Of a DNA stretch of 64,000 nucleotides, positions 55,594 through 64,000 are shown piece after piece. Within the stretch, counting starts at the first letter, position 1; every line of letters starts with the position of its first letter. Both the position numbers and the translations under genes were made by a program. The notes below the pieces were generated by a model that searched no databases, was not told the origin of the DNA, and was given only the letters and a program-made list of their open reading frames with translations. The DNA comes from Coniochaeta sp. PMI_546. Lineage: Eukaryota > Ascomycota > Sordariomycetes > Coniochaetales > Coniochaetaceae. The stretch is from NCBI GenBank assembly GCA_021432605.1, contig MU271157.1:186001-250000 (forward strand). The letters are read 5' to 3'.

Positions 55594-58085
55594 ATGACAA
55601 TGGCGAGACGCGCTGCGCCCGCTTACTTGACGGAAACGCCGACGAAGCGATCAGGAATGGCCTGCCAGGTCTGCCATGCCCGAAAAGTCAGGTGTGACGT
55701 CAACATATCGGGCCCGCCTTGCACAAATTGCTCGCTCGACAAAGTTGAATGTCAGTCAAGAACGCGGAAAAGAAAGAGGTGAGTCGTCAGTAACTCTCCA
55801 GAGAGCCCATCTCTGTGCCCTAACTGGCCCCTGACGATTCCAGGCCCAACGCCCCGGTCGAGACACGGGTGGCCGGGCGTGCCAGAGGTGGAAATCACCT
55901 AGACGTAGAGGAGTCTACCGAATATCACCTTCTTTCCGATTCGTCAATAACACCACCAACGTGCCCTGAGGTGTGTCCAACCGAGACCGTTCAGGAGCCG
56001 TTGCAGGATGATCTGCCTCGCACTGGCTACCGCCCATTGAGGTCGCACATCAGTCATTATGGCGGTGATAATCTACGCACATCTGAGGCTGGGGCACCAG
56101 CAGCCCTGCTTTACGGTATGGCGATGACCATCCCATGTCTGATTCTGATTAAACTTCACTCAAATTGGTCTTCTCATTGTGTATCCTTCCCCGTTGTACT
56201 TCGGACTTCATTTGAGGGTCCTATACTGACTTTCTACCCTTGCTTCAGGTGACCCAAAGGGAATCTCCCTGACTGCAGAAATTTGCGAACCCGAAACTGT
56301 AGACAAAAGTGGTCACTATTTCATTCCTGAGATAAAATCTGGTCCGATTGCCTCCGACGACCTTGACTATCTGCGACTGAAGGGGGTATTCTCATTTCCT
56401 GAGAAGGAAATTTGTGATAACCTGATTCACTCCTACTTCCACTACGTCCACCCCTTCTTCCCCATTATCGACGTTAAGACTTTTCTTGGCAGATTCGAAA
56501 GCCAAGACATGAATAAGATAGGGGTTCATCTTCTTTGGTCCATATTCTTAGTGGCATCGCATGTGAGAAATCTGGTCGTCTATATAGATATGATATTAGA
56601 TGAGGGTTATGCTGATGATCATTACAGTTCCTAGATGAAGAGGTTGTCACTAGAGCTGGGTTTAATTCGCGGAAAGCGATGAAACTCTCAATGTATCGAA
56701 AAGCCAAGGTACGAACGCTCAACTTGGCCCTCCTCACGATTGTGGCGCTCAAGATAAACTCTAGGCTCTCTACGACATGCAATACGAGCAGGATCGTATC
56801 ACCTTGATTCAAGCTGTCTTGCTCATGGGCTTCTGGCATTCTGATACCCAAGACAAAACAGGCCCGTGGCATTGGATCGGGGTTGCTACTAGCCTCTGTC
56901 AAACAGCAGGATTGCACCGCAATCCCAACCATTCAATACGACATAAAGACCCAGATCAGACGAGACTGTGGCGTCAGCTTTGGTGGGCATGCGTATATCG
57001 CGATGCGTGGTTCTCAGTCGGTATGGGCCGGCCTATGCGGATCAACTTGGATGACTGTGACACGCAGATGCCGGACCCTACTGATGCTCGCGCACTCGTT
57101 GCCAAAATTCCGACTGGACATTGGAGATATCTCCCGGACGGTCTGGGAGAGGCATCCCAGCTCTGGGTCGAGTTTCTGCGTCTTGCTGTGATTCAGACGA
57201 ACATTTTATCGACCCATTATCGTGCTAAGCAATCTGCACCGTGTCAAACCACGATAGATGGCATTGAACGCGATATAGCGGCGATTCATAAGGTGCTGGA
57301 TGGTTTTAGAACCTCCCATGCCACCTTGGTTTGTTCTCAAATTTATCACTTAGAACTGTATCTCGAGTAATGGCAACAAGACGTTTCTCGCATGCGGTAA
57401 ACTGGCTGACTCTCTATTCAGATCGACTCTTCTTGTCTTGTACCGGCCATACTTGCTTTCCTCACCTCCACGGAACCAACAGAGCTTGTCTGCGGAGTGG
57501 CTCTCATCGGTGCAGCGAAGAGCCCAGACGGCGGCTACAAACTTCAATAAGGCCCTTGAAGCTCTCATTATGGCAGACATGATTGGAGTCTGCCAAGGCC
57601 TTGTGTGAGAGACTTCAAGGCAGGCCTCGTTCCCACCAGTTTTCAGTGCTAACTCGTCTCGTGCATCGTCTAGTTGTATTGCTCTTGTCGCCCCTATGCA
57701 GGTGCATCTCTTAAACTCTACCTCACCAAAGCCGGTAATGCGGCAACTTGGACGCCATCACCTCCAGCTATGCATGATTGCTATCCAAGAGCTGCGCAAG
57801 ACCTGGTTCGGTGCGGAAGTGCTGAGCCAGATTTTCTCTTACGCACAACAGCACATCGAGCAACGCAGAACGCATCGACAAGGCACGAATGCACAGAGTC
57901 CACGACCAGTGGCAGTCGACATCATCACGCCAGACCAGTCGCCGCATCCTATTCCTGTGACGAATAATTCCAGTGATGTGGATTTCTTATCCCACCTAGC
58001 GTATCCGTTTACAGGTGACGAGAGCTTGGCTAATTGCGAGTCCGTGGCCCCCTCCCCCTTTCCCTTGAGATTGAACATGGTGTAG
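55594..58085 (+). CDS. Zn2Cys6 transcription factor, fungal_trans type (second)
   Basis: Seven exons (55594-55778, 55844-56115, 56249-56562, 56628-56708, 56765-57366, 57422-57604, 57674-58085) give 682 residues, with all phases consistent. The zinc cluster is C24-x2-C27-x6-C34-x8-C43-x2-C46-x6-C53 (ACQVCHARKVRCD). The regulatory domain shows HSYFHYVHPFFPIIDVKTFL, LIQAVLLMGFWH, WHWIGVATSLCQTAGLHRNP, LWRQLWWACVYRDAWFSVGM and GRPMRI, then LYRPYLLSS and LRKTWFGAEVLSQIFSYAQQ. This is the layout of CTF1B/AmdR-like regulators of carbon or lipid use and secondary metabolism. The SDR gene 800 bases downstream on the same strand is a plausible target. An in-frame ATG at 55600 could also serve as the start. 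Confidence 0.83.
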
Positions 58086-58891
58086 CTAAGACGCATGTAG
58101 ATTTGCTGTATTTGGTTCCACCTTCGATCTTGATTCCCTGTTACTTGCTGGTGATGAGAATCCAATGATCCATGCCGGATGATGCCATAAGTGCGATTCA
58201 AAGCACAGTTTTCTGTATCAGAGTCCAGACGCAACCTGTGACAGTGTTTGCTCCCAAGTCTCGACGGTCTGAAAATGATTCATTCCTCCTTGGTCGGCAC
58301 GTTGAGGCCAGACATGACGTCCGGGGTTAAAGGCAGCGCCTTACACCTTTATTGTTGCATTGATCAAAGCCAAATGAGGACGCGTGAGCTTGTTCATCAC
58401 AGAAGATCGTACTTATTTAAATGTTTTGGTTCAGATAACGAAGAAATGGCGTGATGCACATGCAGACTCTGCGGAGACAAGATATCGTGACCTTTCCGCA
58501 TGTTGTCAGGCGTGTCTCGACATCGTGATCGAGAGCCTGTTCATTGCCGAGAGTACCAGGGGCGGGACTGTACCGTTCTTGAAGACTGCAACGAAAGTCG
58601 TGTTTCCGAGGCGACCGGGGTCTCCGACAACCAACTTCGCCTCGGCGTTTGTTGCCGAGATGGAGCATCAGACCTGCTTGAGCGAAGTGCGATTCCTCCT
58701 CGGAGGTTGTCATGTGACAGTTCCTGGTTATAGTGTAGACCTCGAATCCTCAACCCTCGACTGCCTCAATGTGCACGGGACGTCTATCTTCACTCTCTAC
58801 CCGCATGTCATGTAAAGGCATCGTTCAAACCTTGAACTAGCATATATTCTTTCTTATTCCTTATGGGCAGGGCAATAGCTATCTCTTCGCG
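58086..58891. other. Spacer with a coding-like remnant
   Basis: The region carries an open plus-strand frame (58437-58815) that reads like protein (VVFPRRPGSPTTNFASAFVA) and sits behind a good acceptor (TTGGTTCAG at 58436). No start exon joins it in frame. It is a possible remnant or unrecognised exon of an unknown gene. Confidence 0.4.
58437..58815 (+). pseudogene. Possible gene remnant, unknown family
   Basis: The frame encodes about 125 residues with balanced composition (CCQACLDIVIESLFIAESTR, LSEVRFLLGGCHVTVPGYSV) and ends at TAA. It lacks a start codon near its beginning. The upstream donor (GTGAGC at 58383) leaves the wrong phase with the nearest open stretch. It could instead be the last exon of a gene whose first exons I cannot find. 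Confidence 0.3.
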
Positions 58892-59993
58892 ATGGGCGAC
58901 TCGATAAAGGAGGTTGCTCTCGTTATAGGGGCTTCACGGGGAATCGGCCGCCAGATCGCCATTGATTTAGCCAAGAATGGCTATGAAGGTTTGCAAGGCG
59001 TTTGAAGCTCAGCTTTCGAGAAAGTTAACATTTTGCATAGTTGTGGTGGCCGCAAAAACTACCAGCGATGCATCAAAAGCTTTCCCGTTCCCCCCTGACC
59101 CAAATTCGAACGAGTCCACCATCAACACGGTGGAGCGCGAGATTCGCGAACTCGGAGGGGTGGCCACGGCTATTCAGGTTGACACGAGAAGCTTCGATAG
59201 TATCCAGGCCGTGGTTGAGGCAACGGTACAAACTTATGGCAGACTGGATATCTTGATCTACAATTCGGGTGCTATCTGGTGGGCTTCGGTCGAGAATACT
59301 CCGATGAAGCGGTTCCAACTGCTTCAGAGGGTAAATGTCGAAGGAATATATGGCGCCGTACAAGCTGCTCTGCCACATTTCAAGAACAATGAATGGAAAG
59401 GCCGAGTCATAGTTGTGTCTCCGCCGATATACTCGAGGTTCTTCAGAGGCAAGACAGCCTACGCTATGGGCAAGGTTGGAATGTCTGTCTTGACGAAAGG
59501 ACTGGCAGTGGATTGGAAAAGGGAGGGAAAGCGATACATGGCTATCACGAGTATCTGGCCCGCCGTGGTACGTCATTCATCTTCACCTGGCATTCATTCC
59601 TTCAGATTGCTTATTTGAGCAGGCTATCCAGTCGGCAGCCACCCCCGATCCGAGTCACCTCAAGGACCTGAGGAAACCGGTATGTGCTCTTGTCGTTCAA
59701 GCCGTCATTCGACAGTCCATGATGCTCATGTCTTTGATTAGACAATCTTCTCCGATGCCATTCTCGAGATGCTTAGGACGCCTGCCGACGAAATCAGCGG
59801 GCGGCTTGAACTGGATGAAGACTTCCTGCGCTCAAAAGGCATCGACGACTTTTCGAAGTATAGTGTGATTCCCGACAGCAATCCGAGAAGGATCATGCCT
59901 GCCAAACTTCCGGACTTGACGGTTGCCGAGGAGGACGATGAAGGATTTCGTGTAGACAGCGCAAAGCTACGGCTGTCAAGATCGAACATATAA
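58892..59993 (+). CDS. Short-chain dehydrogenase/reductase, HSDL2-like
   Basis: Four exons (58892-58988, 59041-59567, 59623-59679, 59742-59993) give 310 residues. The Rossmann cofactor motif is GASRGIG (13-19), followed by YEVVVAAKTT and the NSG motif at 107-109. The catalytic Ser is S159 (VVSPP) and the YxxxK pair is Y173/K177 (AYAMGK). The insertion ASKAFPFPPDPN after the second strand and the C-terminal ending are typical of HSDL2-type SDRs, which are linked to lipid metabolism, often in peroxisomes or mitochondria. Mammalian HSDL2 carries an SCP2 domain that is absent here, and no peroxisomal SKL-type tail is present (it ends SRSNI). NAD(P)H use is inferred from family. Confidence 0.85.
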
Positions 59994-60331
59994 AGCTGCT
60001 CTCATCTGCGCCCGAGCAGCGTTTCGGACCTATATGCACCGGGAAATCAAGTACATGTTACTCACAACTTTGACGCCGAACATGCCACGATGGGACACGG
60101 TAAGACACAGCTTCATATCAGTATCATGCCATCAGCACAGAGAAGGTAAGTGGAAGGGATATATTCTGATCAGATGCCACGACAATATTGGCAGACATAT
60201 TCGAGGAAAAGTGAACATTACACACAGATATTAGTGGTATATATCTCGTCATCAACTCCTAATACAGATGACGATCATGATATGCACATGTAAAACACCC
60301 CAAAGGAAAGATATCCGGAGAAGTCCCTGAC
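59994..60331. other. 3' flank shared with 44.3 kb
   Basis: This spacer between the convergent SDR and GPI-anchored genes holds the second copy of the duplicated segment (60108-60318). Confidence 0.5.
60108..60318. repeat. Duplicate of the 44.3-44.5 kb segment
   Basis: This copy contains the same ordered blocks as 44329-44514: AGCTTCA...ATGCCATCAGCA...AGAGAAGGTAAGT, then ATGATATG-ACATGTAAA. Confidence 0.55.
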
Positions 60332-61888
60332 CTAAAGAAGGACTGGGCCGAGGCCCATCAGCAGCGAAAATAGGGCCGCTACTATAACCTGGCCTTGAAG
60401 CCATGTCTGTGGCACAGCTGAGTTTGCAGCGGGCGCAGTCGTTGCCCTCGTAGCCGATGAGGTGCTAGAGCTAGTAGTGCGAGAACTAGAAGTTGAGGAT
60501 GTGCGTGACGAGGATGTCGTTGGGGTTGTCGTAGGGAGACTTTCCGTGGTGGATGTCTCTTCCTCACTGGTAGTGCTCGTCGTCCTGGTCCTGCTGCTAG
60601 TCGTGGTAGGTGTTGTGGTAGGTCTGGTAGTCGTTGTCCCAGACCCGCCGCCACCGGGCGTACACGTCTTCCCGCTCGGACAGCAGCCACCATACGCGTC
60701 ACAGTAGTATCCGGGATCGCACCAGCCTCCTGCACCGTCTGAGCAGCACACACCGGTGGTGGGGATGCAGAAGGCGTCGCAAGCCTTTTCACCCGCGTTG
60801 CAGGTGCCACTGCCTCCGCCGCCGCCGCCACCACTTCCGCCCGTCCCGCATTTACCGTTCGCGAGACAGGTGTCTCCAGCGTTGCAGTAACCGCTCGTGC
60901 CGCAGCAAACGGCACCAGCCGGCATACATCTGTTGTAGTGATGAGCACTTAGACAGCCATTTAGAAGATGTCGATTATACTTACCCACCACCGCACTCTA
61001 CCTTCCCAGCATCGCAACTCCCAGAACCGCCACCTCCGCTGCCAGTGCCGCACTTTCCGTTGGCTAGGCACGTTTCGCCGGCGTCGCAATAGCCGCTTGT
61101 ACCGCAGCAGACAGCCCCGGCAGGCATACAGCTGTAGGAACAGAGATGATTAGTCCAGAACAATGACCATGAGCGCGTGCAATCCTTACCCGCCACCGCA
61201 TGCAACCTTGCCAGCATCGCAGCTCCCTGAGCCGCCACCACCGCCTCCGCTCCCTCCAGTGCCGCATTTCCCGTTGGCGAGGCATGTCTCTCCGGCGTCG
61301 CAGTAACCAGTCGTGCAGCAGACAGCTCCAGCCGGCATACAGCTGTACGTGGAGAAGAGAGTGTCAGCCAGAGTGCAGCTTCAAGTAATGCCCCCGGAAA
61401 CTGATGATCTTACCCGTCACCGCAAAGGACCTTGCCGGGGTCGCATGTGGGAACACCAGTACAAGTCTTCCCAATCTAGAAACGCAGATGACCACTCGTT
61501 AGTGGTTGGTGTCCCACGGAAAATCATTGAGGGCCTTTCTCACCTTGCAGCAGGCATTGTCGCTCGTGCAGTATTCACCGGCGTCACAGTAGCCCTTTCC
61601 AGAACAGCACACCGAGCCGAGGGGCATGCAGCCGGAACCGCAGGTCGTCCATCCGGCATCGCAGCCACCGGCGGCACCAGTGGCCAGCACGCTTAGACCT
61701 GGCGCCGGGTTGACCGATATGCCAGGCGAAAGGGCGACGAGATCGTGGTCTAGACTGAGGGTTGTCAAAGGCGCCGAACGGTCATGGATCAAGGATGTCG
61801 AGCGGTCGTGCAATGGTGATATGGAGCGTTCTTGTGCGACGGGCGCCGCGCTCAGCATCACATGAGCTAGGAGGTCGCGGAGGAGCAT
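60332..61888 (-). CDS. GPI-anchored Cys-rich repeat protein, chitin-binding-like modules
   Basis: Five exons (61888-61544, 61475-61414, 61342-61190, 61131-60985, 60929-60332) give 434 residues. A signal-like N-terminus precedes a first module (CDAGWTTCGSGCMPLGSVCC). Four modules of the form CMPAGAVCC-x-T-x-GYCDAG-x-TCLANGKCG or a variant follow, split by Gly/Ser linkers. Next come a divergent module (CIPTTGVCCSDGAGGWCDPG), a long Ser/Thr-rich stalk suited to O-glycosylation, and a hydrophobic C-terminus (VIVAALFSLLMGLGPVLL) of GPI type. The cysteine spacing is like hevein or knottin chitin-binding domains, so a cell-wall surface role is likely. All three middle introns are phase 2, and exons 3 and 4 are near copies that include the linker, a sign of exon duplication. 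Confidence 0.78.
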
Positions 61889-64000
61889 CTTGCCGGTTTG
61901 GGGGGTTTGGCCACGGAAAAGTTCGAGCGATACTTGTCAATTGCAAAGACCAACGACAGACAGAGAAAGCAAACGAAAGACAGCTCCGACAGAGAGGGCA
62001 GGAGAAAAGACAAGCTGGACACGTCCAAGCCCGGACGCAGATGGGAGCTGTGGTTATATCATTCGGGTACCATCCCCGATCACAGCCCATGCTGCTTGGG
62101 AACTAACCCATCGCGTCAATGCTTGCCGTCTTCACCGACACCCGAGCGAGAGAGAGTCGCGATGGAGATTTCCTTGCCAAGGACCACCTGCAGGGAGCTT
62201 TCCCTTTCCCTCACTACTGCTGTGGAAATTACAGGGTCACGAGAAATCTCGCAGTGGGCTGCAGTCGATTCTGGTTAGGCACGCTAGAATACCGTGGCGT
62301 TACTGGCGTGCGGAAACCGTTGAGGTGGCAGCCGTGTGTCGTTGCTTATGGCTTGGTCGGCGCAACTTGAGGCCGGTGAGTGGTCCGGCGCAGGAACTAC
62401 AGGCATCGTCAAAGCTTCTCTTGGGGCTTGCCAAGCCCTCTGGTCCGGGGTATGAGCATTAGCTTCACAGTTGGGTCGTAGCCTAGGGTGTTTAGTTTAT
62501 TGCGGCTGGAATCGTGCATTGGATGGTGCGACGGTAACAGCCAAGAACCCTCATGATTGGAGGCCGAGAGCTATATTCGGCATGTTCTGTGCACCGCCTC
62601 ATCAAAGAGCCTCCATAGGTCATTTGTCAAATGAGATCTGCATTTTCATGACATGAGCAACCTCCCAGCAGTGCGGTACCTGTGCCCGGCTGGGGTGTAG
62701 AGGTTGGCGGTGCTTAGCCGGGCATGATCCTATAGTCATCTGTGTTACTGTAGACTGTACACGTAGACCTAGTGCAACAGTGACGTGAAATGTGCCAGGA
62801 TTTATTGCAATTACACGTAGACAGACATATTCTCCCCCGTCACCATCTCCGTACAAACCGAATGGGAACGAAACCCGGATACAAGAGAATCCACGACGAC
62901 TATTTGCGAGACAATTGGCGTTTTGAGAAGAAGGAGGGGCGACAAGGTCCTCATGCTCAGTAAGGGCAAGTATTCACGAAATAACATGGCGACTTGCTCC
63001 CATCTTATCACCAATAAGTGCAGCAAAATGGACCGGGATCCTCATCATAACTAAGTACTAATCTTTTTTGTTACTATGATCTTTACGATGCATAACATAT
63101 GATCATCATACTGCAATACCTCCTCCTCATGTTCTTGACACTGTCGGGCTAGAATTATACAATGTTCTCTCACCTACGCTTTTCGGATCTAGTGTTGGTA
63201 AAGACGTCTGAAATACTGATTAGTGAGTGTAGGAACCTCGGATGAACACTATGAATAAGCTTAAAGGCTCCTAGACGCCTCATTGGAAGACACCTTACTC
63301 CATTTGCCGCGCGATATCATCTCGCACCACAATAGTGGCTTGCGACACGGACACAAGACTCGAATCATCCCATCTATTCGTAACTCTTTCCATTTTTCTA
63401 GGTTGCAAGCACTATAGATCATGGGTTCAAGCTATCAGTTGACTAATTACACAGTAAGCAACTCTGTGTGTTTGTATAAACAATGTTTGAGCTCTCCCTA
63501 ATTGCACATCCAGCTATCGAGACGCGAAACGCGAATCACCGGGCTCGGGGCGTAGGCGACTCCTAACTAGAGTCTAGATATAGAGTCTCGAGTCGAGTGG
63601 GAATGTCACTTCATATAAACCTATGCTGCCAGAAAAGAGAAGAAGAAAAAGGGGGGGGCATAATCTAGACCAGCAGGTGCACACACTAGAGCATGGAAGG
63701 GCACTGCACAACTGGACGAGACTTCTCGAACAGCACCGGTGGCTGTCAGGAAGACTCAGTAACGACAAGTGGACAAAATGAGAGCAATATCAGTAGCTTT
63801 ATTTGGATATCAATACAGTTGAAACTTCCCGAAGTGCGGAACGTCCATGTCTTGTCCCGGAGCGCTACTTGGAGAATCTTTCATCTCAGTGAGGGGCGGT
63901 AATATTATTGTTATTTGTCATTAGTCCGTCGTTGCCAGTCCCCCAATTTCGTCCTCGGTTTTGCTAGAATCGCGGTGTGATCCGGATCTTTGGCCAGATC
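61889..64000. other. Gene-free terminal region
   Basis: The first 600 bases are the promoter of the GPI-anchored gene. From about 63000 the DNA is AT-rich. Several frames of 60-190 codons exist but none is protein-like. No RNA gene is seen. Confidence 0.6.

Noticed and set aside
61890-62462. 190-codon plus-strand frame upstream of the GPI gene
   Set aside because: Lies in its promoter; composition is random-like (many Arg, Ser, Pro) with no recognisable domain.
1-64000. CRISPR array, operons or prokaryotic features
   Set aside because: Introns and gene families show a eukaryotic (fungal) source; no regularly spaced repeats of CRISPR type are present.

Overview
This 64-kb window comes from a filamentous ascomycete (Pezizomycotina, most probably Sordariomycetes). 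The support is short GT-AG introns (about 50-135 nt) with CTAAC/CTGAC-type branch sites, Zn2Cys6 regulators, and fungal-only families (Zds1, DUF2433, Ufd4, Coq5, Swf1, Fmc1, fungal Rap1). The genus cannot be fixed from the sequence. Exon junctions below were derived by eye from reading-frame and splice-site consistency.

Left part, about 1-41 kb, housekeeping genes: NOT4 of the CCR4-NOT complex (5' end outside the window); a secreted GH78-like glycosidase; a ZDS-family polarity/mitosis regulator; a DUF2433 degenerate metallophosphatase with an RGG tail; COQ5; a 49-residue single-span membrane microprotein; the E1-alpha subunit of branched-chain 2-oxoacid dehydrogenase; a SAM methyltransferase; the HECT ubiquitin ligase UFD4; a mitochondrial EngB-like GTPase divergent from the ATP synthase assembly factor FMC1; the palmitoyltransferase SWF1; and, divergent from SWF1, a RAP1-type telomere protein whose leader carries two telomere repeats just before the ATG.

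Right part, about 41-62 kb, accessory region: two paralogous small Cys-rich proteins; a Zn2Cys6 regulator followed by a THEM6-like hotdog protein; a short hypothetical gene; a 71-residue secreted six-cysteine protein on the minus strand; a five-exon secreted protein; a second Zn2Cys6 regulator; an HSDL2-like short-chain dehydrogenase; and a GPI-anchored, Cys-rich, chitin-binding-like protein built from duplicated exons. Between these lie long spacers with gene remnants and a 105-bp tandem repeat. No polyketide or non-ribosomal peptide synthase is present, so this is not a classical metabolite cluster. It looks like a regulator-plus-secreted-protein island.

The last 2 kb (62-64 kb) shows no gene. 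The most noteworthy observations are the telobox-bearing RAP1 gene with extra ARID-like and IQ-like segments, the unlisted small secreted protein at 51.7-52.0 kb, exon duplication in the GPI protein, a duplicated 3'-flank shared by 44.3 and 60.1 kb, and a dispersed GGTAAGGTACC motif in intergenic DNA.
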